NCBI RefSeq assembly: GCF_041381155.1
Contig: NC_091138.1
Location: forward strand, 38,433,604-38,497,603
From: Argopecten irradians
Taxonomy: Eukaryota; Mollusca; Bivalvia; Pectinida; Pectinidae
Direction of reading: 5' to 3'
Length of the DNA: 64,000 nucleotides
Positions 22,428-34,100 of this stretch are shown piece by piece. The position numbers and the translations under genes were made by a program. How positions within the stretch are numbered: position 1 is the first letter of the stretch; each line of letters opens with the position of its first letter. A model generated the notes under the pieces. It saw nothing but the letters and a program-made list of their open reading frames with translations, made no database searches and was not told the origin of the DNA.

Positions 22428-22822
22428 GTGTCTTCGGCGGCATGCTTCAGTAATATAGCACTACAAAAATTGCAACAGTTCCACCATACAAAAAGACAAA
22501 AAACGAATACACCAGTCTTCAAAAACACGCACCTCGCATACATACACGCAACACACCGCATACATGGGAGGCCGTCCTAACATGACCATAGCTGTTAAAG
22601 TGTGTTGCTTGGTGTCTTCGGCGGCATGCTTCAGTGATATAGCACTATAAAAAGGGCAACAGTTCCACTATACAAGAAGACACAACATGAATATACCGCA
22701 GTCTCCCAAAACACGCACCTCGCACAACATACACACAACACATTGCATACATGGAAGGCCGTCCTTGTATGACCATAGCTGTTAATAGGACGTTAATTAA
22801 TCAAACAAACAAACAAATAATA
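22428..22822 (+). mobile_element. two S1 SINE tail halves in tandem
   Basis: Two 5'-truncated copies (about 22428-22600 and 22597-22822) both contain the TCTTCGGCGGCATGCTTCAG block and end with the GCTGTTAA..GGACGTTAA tail; the second keeps the CAAACAAACAAAC repeat. Confidence 0.75.
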
Positions 22823-23644
22823 GGACGTTAATTAATAATATGGCCATCATATAGATTGTTGACAAACACCATAAAACAGTTCAAATGAAGTTTTGATAAT
22901 ACTCGTCATCATTTATATGTTACAAGGTGCTGCCTCCATCAACTATCATTACTCTCTCGTACTATCAGAGGTCAGGGTAGTGGGAGACAATAATGTGTCG
23001 CTATTATTACAAATATATACAAATAGTGAAGTTGAACAAAATACATTACTTTACATTGAAACACTTTAACCTTCAAATACTTCAGATATTTACTACTTAT
23101 AATACCATTACTTAAATAATGATAAAATTTTATAATAAATAAGTGGTAGGTAGCTAGAATTTACCATACCTTATTTTGTCTTAACTGAATGGATTATCTC
23201 CCCTTGATAAATGTCGCTATAACAATGCTGCAATAGACTACGGGCTTACGTGCACGTGGTGCGAGTACAGAGTGTGTGAGACATGAACTCGTTTCGCGCT
23301 CGTTGTTTTACTTTACTCACTGGATCACATGATTCTTCTCGTCCATTCAAAACACGCCTTACATTCACTCTCACATAAAATTCCATAGCAAATTGGTCAG
23401 AGCAATATAGTTCCGTAAATTATCAATAAAACATACTACTGATAAAACCTATTTTTTTAAGAAAACTTGTTATTAAAACTAGAATTCCTATAAAAATCTT
23501 TTATAATTTTCTTAGTTATAAATGGACTTAGAAATACTTTATAAATTGCTAGGTGAAAGTCTGACTTGGTAACACAATCCTACGTTTCGTTTCACAAAAA
23601 TATATCGTACTGAATCTAAATTAAATGCTTGTATATCTTCTACA
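22823..23644. other. no feature seen
   Basis: AT-rich sequence; no gene or repeat family recognised. Confidence 0.4.
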
Positions 23645-23860
23645 TAATGTTACTCGGTGTCTTCGACGGCATGCATCAGAGATATATCATTATAAAACGG
23701 GCTGCAGTTCCACTATACATGAAGACACAATACATTTATACAGCAGCCTCCCAAAACATACACCACACAATTTATAAACGCTACACACTACATACTTGGG
23801 AGTCCGTCCTTACATTACCCTGGCTGTTAATATGACGTTAATTTAATCAAGAAAACACAA
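23645..23860 (+). mobile_element. S1 SINE, 5'-truncated and diverged
   Basis: TGTCTTCGACGGCATGCATCAG through TGGCTGTTAATATGACGTTAA; the tail has degraded. Confidence 0.65.
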
Positions 23861-24057
23861 TTTCTCTTTCATTCTTTCTCTGCTCTTTTTCCTTTGCCTC
23901 CTGTCCTTTTTTCTCCTGCTTAGTGTTTGACATGTGATACATTTCATCACCAGTTAAGGCTTTTGAAAGTGCTCGTTTCTACTTTTTGATATATGTTTTA
24001 TTTCACAGATAGTAGCTTAAAGTAAGCATCAAATAAAGCAATTGACTTTTGCATGAC

Positions 24058-24412
24058 TTCTCTGGTTCTGTCCCCTGGCCGACACACACCAAAGTCTATA
24101 AAAATGGTAGTTTCTGCTCCTGCTTAGCGCTCAGCATACGGGGAGCGGGACGGTTGGTTCGCCCCTTGTCAGTATAATGTGACCGGGTGGGGTGTGTTGC
24201 TTGGTGTCTTCGGCGACATGTTTCAGTGATATAGCACTATAAAAAGGGCAACAGTTCCACTATACAAGAAGACACAACATGAATATACCGCAGTCTCCCA
24301 AAACACGCACCCAGCACAACATACACGCAGTGCACCGCATGCATGGGAGGCCATCCTTACATGACCATAACTGTTAATAGGACGTTAATTAATCAAACAA
24401 ACAAACAAACAT
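24058..24412 (+). mobile_element. S1 SINE, 5'-truncated
   Basis: From TCTGGTTCTGTCCCCTGGCC to AATCAAACAAACAAACAAAC. Confidence 0.75.
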
Positions 24413-24419
24413 GACTTCT

Positions 24420-24704
24420 CTAACATGAGCAGCTGATTGTACAGGTACCGTCAGAAGGCATCAGAGGGACTGGTGGTTGAACAGGAATAGTGCTGACTGG
24501 GACATATGTGGATGTAGTAACCAGTAGTGGGGACATGTGCCACAGTTGGAACAGGTGCCAAAGCATAACAGGTGCAACAGTGGGGACAGATGCTAATGTC
24601 GGAACAGGTATAAAGAGAGGACAGGAGCCAGTGTAGGCAGAGTGGTTGTCGCGTCTCCAGATGCAGTATGGTACGTGTGAACGAATACTTTGGTGTCTCG
24701 GCAA
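24420..24704 (-). pseudogene. Pro/Thr/Val-rich coding relic
   Basis: A reverse frame reads PVPTLASVPTVAPV and STYVPVSTIPVQPPVP. The simple composition recalls the Thr/Pro linkers of the chitinase downstream in the window, but there is no splice context and part lies in SINE sequence. It may be a decayed linker exon or chance. Confidence 0.25.
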
Positions 24705-25300
24705 GGGGCAGAACCCAGAGACTACCTAGCTGTTGTGAGGAAGGCTCTGAGTTATGTCCCCTGGCCGAGACACACCAACGTCATTAAAAGTGGTAGTTTC
24801 TGCTCCTGCTTATCTTATCGCTCAGCATTAAGGGAGGGGTCGACTGGTTCCCCTGTTGTCAGTATAATGTGACCGGGGAAGGTACTATTAAAATGGCTCG
24901 AGTTTTAATATATTCAAGAAAAAAACATGGATATACCACAGTCTCCAAAAACACGCACATCATACACCGGATAAATGGGATCCCATCCTAACATGACTCT
25001 GGCTATCAATAGGACGTAAATGTAATTAAACATACGAGTATGACACGTTTTTATCGAGCCTAAAGGGAACAGTTCCAATATACAAAAAGACCAGGCAGTA
25101 ATATACCACAGTCTCCCAAAACACACTGATGTACAATTCATGGTAGTTATCTTTATTATCTCTATTTCCCCGTTGGTCTCAGGGTTTGGGTTCCACTTTA
25201 AATAAAATTAACATACCTCAGTCTCCCAAAACACGCACTTCATACACGCAACATACCGCATACATGGGAGGCCGTCTTTACAAGACACCGGCTGTTCAAA
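24705..25300 (+). mobile_element. degenerate S1 SINE pieces
   Basis: Scattered S1 blocks: GGCCGAGACACACCAACG near 24757, GTCAGTATAATGTGACCGGG near 24858, CAGTCTCC..ACACGCAC near 24940, 25106 and 25220, and CATGGGAGGCCGTC near 25263. Several old insertions overlap here. Confidence 0.5.
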
Positions 25301-25386
25301 AAAATAAACATTATATAATGCAGTTATCTGCTCTTGAAAAACAAGTTTCTCTCAAAAGAGATGTCATAAAACTAATGTTTGACCTC

Positions 25387-25625
25387 AGTGTATTTTATCT
25401 TTTGTTACCGAACCTGCCATCCCTGTATGCTCCACTCGGAAATGACTCTCCGTAGATGAGAAATGTGGGCAGGACTTTGCCACTGCAGACACTGCTGCTG
25501 TTGTGTGTGTTGACATAAATGTTGTCTTGGTAAGTGTGTTGCCATTTGCAGTACAGACTTTGTCTTGGGCTGCAATGCCCCTGCCAAATCCAGTTTCATC
25601 AAAGTTGAACACTTGCTCAGGTTTA
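25387..25625 (-). pseudogene. pogo-type DDE transposase fragment
   Basis: A reverse frame reads VFNFDETGFGRGIAAQDK, with the first catalytic Asp in the F.FDETGF motif. After a frame change it reads LPTFLIYGESFPSGAYRDG, the strand that follows in Tigger/pogo-like DDE domains. The two pieces are in different frames and nothing of the N-terminal HTH or the other acidic residues is present. It is an isolated fragment downstream of chitinase gene A. Confidence 0.55.
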
Positions 25626-26067
25626 TTGAGAAGTCCTGAATAAAGTGATTTTATTATGCTGTGTATACATGTACATACATTATGTTAAACTTCAACAATC
25701 TACTGTGTACTCTGTCTCTTCCTCATTCTTCATTCATTCATACTTCCTTGATTCACATTGTTTTGGTTAATATATTATTGTATGTTTTAACATTATTCAT
25801 TTAAGTTAAGTTTGAATAAATAAGCATTCACCTTCTTGTTTGTTTGTTTGTTATTTGATTGTGTTTATTTGAATGATATCTCACCATGTTTTTTCATAGT
25901 ACTTTTTAGGAGTTCAAAATGTTGTCTCATCACAGTGACGTTCCCTATTCGAACACGACCCCCGTCTATGGACTGTGGCTTTCTCATCTTTAAATCAGGA
26001 TGACGTGATAAAAAACCCTAAACCATTTGTTACTTGGTCTATTTTCTTCGATAGTTGATTGCCTTTT
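25626..26067. other. no feature seen
   Basis: AT-rich with a short GTTTGTTTGTTTG tract near 25837; nothing coding. Confidence 0.4.
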
Positions 26068-26265
26068 ACAGGTCACCTGCGACGAAGTCTCAAGTGACCT
26101 ATTCTAATTGTCTTTTGTCTGGCGTCGTCTGTCGTTAGGCGTATAGGGATAAACAATTAACATTTTCGACTTCTTCTCCAAAACTGTTAAACCAAATTTG
26201 TTAAAATTATTTGCTAAATTTTCATAGGAAATGTTAAACTTTGTTAGATTTAGAATTATTCTGCC
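26068..26265 (+). repeat. family D element, hairpin head fragment
   Basis: Contains AGGTCACCTGCGACGAAGTC and TCAAGTGACCTATTCTAAT, the hairpin head seen at 41281 and 50684, followed by the TTCGACTTCTTCTCCAAAAC block. It stops where an S1 SINE begins. Confidence 0.7.
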
Positions 26266-26556
26266 CTGCAGGTAGGGCGTTAGAATTGTACATGCTGCCC
26301 CTATTACATGATCGTAAAAGGCGACTAAATTTAGGATCTTATCTTTTCTATTCTTCCTAACTTACTTTATCTTTCCTAATGCCTCCCTTGGCACCGCCTC
26401 ACTTTTGGCATGGGGATGAACTTTCGCCCCTGTGGGGAAGGTTCTTGGTTCTGTCCCCTGGCTGAGACAGACCAAAGTGGTAGTTTCTGCTCCTGCTTAG
26501 CGCTCAGCATACGGGGAATGAGACGACTGGTTCGCCCGTTGTCAGTATAATAGCAC
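26262..26556 (+). mobile_element. S1 SINE, head half
   Basis: CTGCCCTGCAGGTAGGGCGT through the GTTCGCCCGTTGTCAGTATAA block; the tail half is missing. It ends about 90 bp from the chitinase A stop codon, within what would be its 3' UTR or downstream region. Confidence 0.7.
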
Positions 26557-26643
26557 ATACAAAAAAGTCAAATATATACAATGTTTATATATTTTTTGAA
26601 TAATTTAGCAATTGTGTAGCAGAATATGTTAATGGCATAATGT

Positions 26644-28104
26644 TTATCTTCCAGACGATCCACAATGCACGTGATATGGAAAGTCACAATTAAGAGTTTT
26701 AGGGTTGAACAGGGTTCCTGTACCACATCGCTCATGGAAGGCCAAGCCACTCGCACACTCGTAGAAATAGGCACAGTGGTCAGGGTCGGGATGGAGACCA
26801 AGATGCTTTCCATGACAAAATCTCTCTGAAAGACGTACCAATTTTGTTAGATAAAACAAACAGACTTATCATTTCTTACTTGAGTGGTGAGATAATACCT
26901 TAAAACAAATATACTGCAAGCCAAACAAAACTGTACATTGATAAAAGTGAGTTTGCATAATTTTAACTGATTAGTGCGGAGATGCGTAAAGTGTTTTTTT
27001 TATAGAAAGTGCACGAAAATTTCACTGAAGCCAGGTGTAAAACAGGTAAAAATGTCTATCTAATTGACAGTGTAGACAGACGACAAACAGGAATGAGGGA
27101 TAGACGTGCAATTTTTATATCTGTGTAGCTTACTTGGTGGGACGGGCTGGTGTTGATGATGATGGCTTTTAGTCGTCAGTGGTTGTGTTGGGACCGGTGT
27201 TGGTGCTGGTGTTGTCGTGGGTACTGATAGCGGCAAATAAAGAATAGTAAAAAACAACACAACATGGTAAACTGGTGTATGAAAACACTTAACATAATTG
27301 TCGGGTGAAAGGTAAAATACCATATAGTCGGGTATTTTCGCAGGTTAAACTGTGATAAAAAAAAACCCGAAGAAATCGAATAATCGCAAAAATAAGCGAC
27401 TATTTATAAACAGTTAAAGCTGCGTTAAATACTGCACGATTTTCAGGTTGCTGGTACTCTCAGTATTAAAATTCAAAGAAAGATTCAAAGGTAACTTGAC
27501 AAATATTTTGGAAGACACTTTCGGGGCTATCTTATTACTAGCAGTGCTTAAAAACAGATTAAAATACAAACTTGATAACCTTTTATTTAAAGATTAAAAA
27601 CGATGAATAAAACCTTATTTGTAACGTGCGTTTTCAGTAGCTTGAAAATATCTAATCATTTATATCAATAGTATCTCAGTAACATTATACATTGTATATA
27701 TTCGAATTATTATTGATAACCATAACCATTTGGGTATTATGTACCTGGCGTAGTCGTGGATGTAGTCGTTGGCGTAGTTGTGGATGAAGTCATTGACGTA
27801 GTCGTCGATGTAGTCGTTGGCGTGGTCTTGACGGGTGCATTTGTACCGCTCGTCGTCATGACAACTGGCATCTGCGTAAATGTTGGCGGTATTGGAGCTC
27901 CATTACATTGCACATTACTTGGTGAATCACAAAACGATGAAATTGGATTAAACAGTAGACCTGGTGTACATGCAACTTCAAATGCTGATCCACCAGCACA
28001 GATGAAATATTTTGAACAGTCGGCGGGACTTGGGTAAAACCCTGTACCATGGGAGGCACAATCGAAATTATTTGAAGTGCCAATTGTATGATGGGCGCCA
28101 GGAC
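26644..28104 (-). other. two CBM14 chitin-binding domains of chitinase A
   Basis: The first (exon 27745-28104) has [20 protein letters not shown], then [20 protein letters not shown] and [10 protein letters not shown]: six Cys in the peritrophin-A pattern, followed by a TTPTTTST tail. The second (exon 26644-26825) has [40 protein letters not shown] and [12 protein letters not shown] 90-nt Thr/Pro exon (27134-27223) lies between them. Confidence 0.9.
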
Positions 28105-31100
28105 CTGAACAGAAGAAATATAAACATGATATCGTATATAATGCATTTTATCTCCTTCCCACAGGTGTAATACTGACTGGTCTAGGGCAAGACACTCATG
28201 TTCTCTGAAGCTCTTTTGCATGGCTACCCATGTGCGGTCACAGCGTCAACAAAATCACTATTTTCTCGGTACAATTTTAGTATTTTTCCAGGAACTAGGC
28301 TGGGTTAAATACTGCATGTCACCAAAAGGTAATAAAGGAATAAGCCTGGCTACCAAAACCGTGAAAAAGGGTTCTACCCTATTATTTCTATATATTATGC
28401 ATGTATGACCCCGTAGCTGTTACTGCTGGACTTGATTTAATAAATTGCTGAAATCGAAAATTTATTCTTAATACGATACATTCCTTGTGACATTCAAAAG
28501 CCTATCGGGCAAAATGGAGAAAAGTCTATCAAAATGAAGATAAATTTAGCTTTCGAATTCATAACATAAGCTTGCAACAATTGCACTTCCTCATTTGCCA
28601 TAAGTTTTCTATGCAATCAACTTAATCAGCTAGTTCTGTCGAGCAGTATTCTCTATACTTACTAGATGTGGAAGGTGCAGCTGTCATTGGGGCGTTGGTT
28701 TGTGGCGCTGCAGTCTGGGGAGCTGATGTTTGAGGTGCCACTGTCTGAGGAGCTGCAGTTTGAGGTGACGATGTCTGGGGAGCTGCAGTTTGAGGTGCCG
28801 AAGTTTGTGGTGCTGCGGTCTGTGGTGCTGCGGTCTGTGGTGCTGCAGTTTGCGGTGCTGCAGTCTGTGGTGCTGCAGTTTGAGGTGCTGCAGTCTGTGG
28901 TGCTGCAGTCTGTGGTGCTGCGGTCTGTGGTGCTGCAGTTTGAGGTGCCGCAGTCTGTGGTGCTGCAGTTTGAGGTGCCGCAGTCTGTGGTACTACAGTT
29001 TGAGGTGCCGCAGTCTGTGGTGCTGCAGTTTGAGGTGGCGCAGTCTGTGGAGATGCAGTTTGAGGTGCTGTTGTTTGGGGAGCTGCAGTTTGAGGTGCCG
29101 CAGTCTGGGGAGCTGCAGTTTGAGGTGCCGCGGTCTGTGGAGCTGCAGTTTGAGGTGACGCAGTCTGTGGTGCCGCAGTCTGGGGAGCTGCAGTTTGAGG
29201 TGCCGCAGTCTGTGGTACTACAGTTTGGGGTGCCGCAGTCTGTGGTGCTGCAGTTTGAGGTGCCGCAGTCTGTGGTGCTGCAGTTTGAGGTGCCGCAGTC
29301 TGTGGTGCTGCAGTTTGAGGTGCCGCAGTCTGTGGTGCTGCAGTTTGAGGTGCTGCGGTCTGTGGTGCTGCAGTTTGAGGTGCCGCAGTCTGTGGTGCTG
29401 CAGTTTGAGGTGCCGCAGTCTGTGGTACTACAGTTTGAGGTGCCGCAGTCTGTGGTGCTGCAGTTTGAGGTGCCGCAGTCTGTGAAGCTACAGTTTGAGG
29501 TGCCGCAGTCTGTGGTGCCGCAGTCTGTGGTACTGCAGTTTGAGGTGCCGCAGTCTGTGGTGCTGCAGTTGTTTGGGGTGCCGCAGTCTGTGGTGCTGCA
29601 GTTTGAGGTGCCGCAGTCTGTGGTACTGCAGTTTGAGGTGCCACAGTCTGTGGTGCCGCAGTCTGTGGTACTACAGTTTGAGGTGCCGCAGTCTGTGGTG
29701 CTGCAGTTTGAGGTGCCGCAGTCTGTGGTGCTGCAGTTTGAGGTGCCGCGGTCTGTGGAGCTGCAGTTTGAGGTGCCGCTGTGGTCTGTGGTGCTGCAGT
29801 TTGAGGTGCCGCAGTCTGTGGTACTACAGTTTGAGGTGCCGCAGTCTGTGGTGCTGCAGTTTGAGGTGCCGCGGTCTGTGGAGCTGCAGTTTGAGGTGAC
29901 GCAGTCTGTGGTGCCGCAGTCTGGGGAGCTGCAGTTTGAGGTGCCGCAGTCTGTGGTACTACAGTTTGGGGTGCCGCAGTCTGTGGTGCTGCAGTTTGAG
30001 GTGCCGCAGTCTGTGGTACTACAGTTTGAGGTGCCGCAGTCTGTGGTGCTGCAGTTTGAGGTGCCGCGGTCTGTGGAGCTGCAGTCTGAGGTGCCGCAGT
30101 CTGGGGTGCTGCAGTTTGAGGTGCCGCAGTCTGTGGAGCTGCAGTTTGAGGTGCCGCAGTCTGTGGTACTACAGTTTGAGGTGCCGCAGTCTGTGGTGCT
30201 GCAGTTTGAGGTGCCGCGGTCTGTGGAGCTGCAGTCTGAGGTGCCGCAGTCTGTGGTGCTGCAGTTTGAGGTGCCGCAGTCTGTGGTGCTGCAGTTTGAG
30301 GTGCCGCAGTCTGTGGTACTACAGTTTGAGGTGCCGCAGTCTGTGGTGCTGCAGTTTGAGGTGCCGCAGTCTGTGGAGCTGCAGTTTGAGGTGCCGCAGT
30401 CTGTGGAGCTGCAGTTTGAGGTGCTGCAGTCTGTGGTACTACAGTCTGGGGAACTGCAGTTTGAGGTGCCGCAGTCTGTGGTGCTGCAGTTTGAGGTGCC
30501 GCAGTCTGTGGAGCTGCGGTCTGAGGTGCCGCAGTCTGGGGAGCTGCTGTTTGAGGTGCTGCAGTTTGTGGTGCTACGGTCTGCGGTGCTGCAGTTTGAG
30601 GTAACGCAGTCTGTGGTGCCGGTGTTTGTGGATTTAATGATGCAGCAGTTGACAAAGTCGGCGATAATGTTGGTATACTGTAAACATGCGACGAAATATA
30701 GTTAGGAAGTGTTTTGACTTGCATATAATATTATGAAAAAGCACTATATGTATGCATTGTGATATTATGAAGAAGAACTATATATGTATACACATAGTGT
30801 TTTGTTCTTAAAAACGTCAATTTGAATTTCATTTTAAACATCAACACATGAAAGTTTGCTTACTTTGTAACCATCGGAGCTGATCTATCGCATCTTAACT
30901 CGTCATTGATCGCATTCATTAGTGGATATTTGCCTTCTCCGCACATTCCTTTAAAATCGTCGAGGTCAAGATCCCAAACCATGATGCCTCCATAGTGTTC
31001 TTGCTTCACTAAGTCAACCTGGTGTACATATATTTATTGCTTTACGGATACGTCATCAGATTAGACCCTTAAAGAGCAGTCTCCCTTCTTTACGTTGGTA

Positions 31101-34100
31101 AGGTATAAGACCCTAACAATCTTATCAGCAGTCTGTATTTTGTTTAATTTTGTGAACTTGCCAGTACTATTGCTTGGCTCAAAATGACCAAAATTGTTGA
31201 TGATACTATACACAATATGATAACGCATGGCAAAATATTATTTTCATTAAAATGTTGATTGATTGATATAGGTTAGGAATACATGAGTAACAATTTTGAT
31301 ACTATGCCATGAATATTTGTTTTTCTTAATGACAAAACGCAACAATTGTAGCATGTTATTGGTCCTTCCCTGATTTCATTGCACAAGTCAAAAAGCATTA
31401 TTCACCTCGAACTATATAATTTGCAGACTATTGAAAAGTACAGGGTGACCCATAAATTATGTTACACTTTCAAAGGTTCATATTTTGTTTAATACCGAAC
31501 GTAAAACACCAGGATTTTGTTTGAAAAAAGCCTGTATCATAAATTTCAAATTCAAAATAAAAACAGTGTAACAAAACAATCTAGGTAATTTTAGCAACGA
31601 TTTACACAAAAGACACATTTTTAGCCCACCATCATCAGATAGGGGGCTATTCAAATCGCTTTTCGTCCGTTGTCCGTCCGTCCTTCCGTCCGTTAACATT
31701 TTTTTTGTTACCGCTATTTCTCAGAAAGGGCTGAAGAGATCTTTCTCAAATTTCACATGTAGGTTCCCCTAGGGCCCTAGTTGTGTATATTGCATTTTGG
31801 GACCGATCGATCAACAAGATGGCCAACTGGCTGCCATCTTGAATTTTGATAGTTATTGCTATTTGTCAGAAATTACTGAAGAGATATCTATCATATTCCA
31901 TGCGTAGGTTCCCCTTGGGATTTAGTTGTGCATAGTACCTTTGGGACTGATCAGTCAACAAGATGGCCAACCGGCGGTCATCTTGGATTTCACCGCTGTT
32001 TCTCAGAGAGTAATGTAGCGATTTGTCTTAAATTTCATATGTTGTGTGTTTGGAAAAGTTTGAAAAGCAGGGAAAAGATCCCTCTTTCCATTGTCAGACA
32101 AAGATCATTCTTTGGTGGGTGCCAAGATCCCTCTGGGATCTTTTGTTGCTAAATGTGTCCAAAACGACATTATCATTCATATTCGAGCAACCTTTTAACA
32201 GTATCAAAAATATTCTTATTTTGTAATGTCTAATTGATAACTTGAAAAATGTTTTCAAATTTGTGATTACGTTTTGTAAGTCTGGTTATACCCACAAAGA
32301 AAGGATTCGATTTGTTTATAACTAGGGCATAAGATGACGAAAATCACTCTGTTTTACAAAATATAGACCATTTCATAATGCCTGTATGACGTCCCCTTGA
32401 CGTGCCAGGCCCCTGGTCTCTTAAAAGTGATGACGTCAATGATTTTCAGCATTATCAAATAATACATTTATATTATTCATACAACAAAACTTATGATTGC
32501 ACGCCTTCATACACCAAAAGATTTTTTTTTGTTGCCCGTGTATGTCAAAAGTAATACATTTTGGAATGCGTAACATGATTTAGGGATACGGTGTACTTCT
32601 AGTTATTAAATTTTGATGAAATAATCTAAAACGCTATTGTACATAAATACAATTATACATTTCCGACTAAAGAGAGTTGTTTAAAATGTAAACAGTCCGA
32701 TTATACAATACTAGACACCTTCAATCTCATGTTAAGTAAACTAAAAGTCTCAGTTATGTGGCTTAACCAGTCAGTACCTTCTTCCGTAGACTTTCCGGAT
32801 CGTCATAAGATATCCACTGGTCACCCTTTACTAGGTACGGCACTTCCTGTCCTTGTATAATGTGTTTCTGCGATTGGTTGACCATTTCACAAACCTGTAT
32901 CAAACATAATGTAGTTTTAGGTAATAAGGATAAATCTGGAATTACTTTTCAGGCCCTGACCTACGTGTAAATAGATCGGAAGGTATTATCCGACATTTAT
33001 AAAAACGAATAGACTAGACTTGATTGGGTTTTGGACCTTAATTCAGTTTCCATAAATAAATTTCAATTTCCAAAGTGAAAACGTTTCAAAATTGCTTAAA
33101 CGTCTTATTTCAATGCCTAAAATAATGACACATAAATCTCATCCTTGAAGACTGTGTTATATATACATATGACGACTGTGTTATATATACATATGACGTA
33201 TTACAAATTTTCTTCAAAATTGCAGGTTTTTTTTTGGGAAAGATTAGATATTCACATTATTCATTGATATCTATATCAATATTTGTCTTTTACCTCGAAA
33301 TATGCTAAGACGCCTTTCTCATGCGTATACCTGCCAGCATTTCCACCTCCTGATATTGGAGCATTCACACCAGTTTGACTTGTGTCACTTAGAGTGAAGG
33401 TTTTAGCGTATAGAGGCATTCCAATGTTGATCATATTACTTGGGACTCCCTGTCTCACGTACTCGGCGGCAGCCCATTCCTAGACACATAATTCAAATAC
33501 CACCATCACAGTATAAATTAAAAAAATAAGATATTATGCATGCTTGGTTTGACCGTTGCACTTTATTTACAAATGAAACAAACTTGTCATATTGGTCAAA
33601 TAAACTACCATTTACGAACGTTCTATTACCAATGTAATATGAGCAAGTTTAAGTTTGCCTTACAAACAAGGTCGGAATTCGAGTTTGGTTGGATGTTGCC
33701 TTTGAAACAAGTCAACGATCAAGATGTGTTGTGTTGTTTTACTTGACTTTCAATAAACAGCGGTTTTGTACTGTGACAAATATTCGAACGTCATGGATAA
33801 CTTTCTTATCTTACATACCACATTCAGGGTGCGGTCGATACCGGTATCCATTGGACCTGCTTTTAATGGACTGTTGTGACCAGTATGATGATCAAACGTG
33901 CCGTGGAAGTCATACGTCATCAAATTGTACATATCCAGATATCTACGGGAAGAGGCATTGATAAATGATAATACAATACATAAAACTTTTGACAGATTAA
34001 TAACAAAACGCTGAAGACACCAAGATGATTTTCACATACTTTGAAAGCTTGGGCAGGTCGTAAGCATTTTGAATTTTATCTTGGCCCGCTCCTGTAGCAG

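Noticed and set aside
27756..28037. Plus-strand frame over the first CBM14 exon (also 60701-61105)
   Set aside because: Antisense of an exon with six conserved Cys and good splice sites; the Val/Asp-rich reading is the complement of the Thr/Pro tail.
29000..30600. CRISPR-like regular repeat array
   Set aside because: Contiguous coding tandem repeats without unique spacers, in a eukaryotic exon.
28666..30705. Open frame of 679 codons on the plus strand, antisense to the mucin exon, plus a third Cys/Arg/Leu/Ser-rich set of frames
   Set aside because: The 15-bp repeat lacks stops in several frames, so long antisense frames arise automatically. The minus frame joins in phase with chitinase exons on both sides and is the real one.
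31900..32230. Frames in the intron repeat of chitinase A
   Set aside because: They lie in family C repeat sequence and are not conserved between units.
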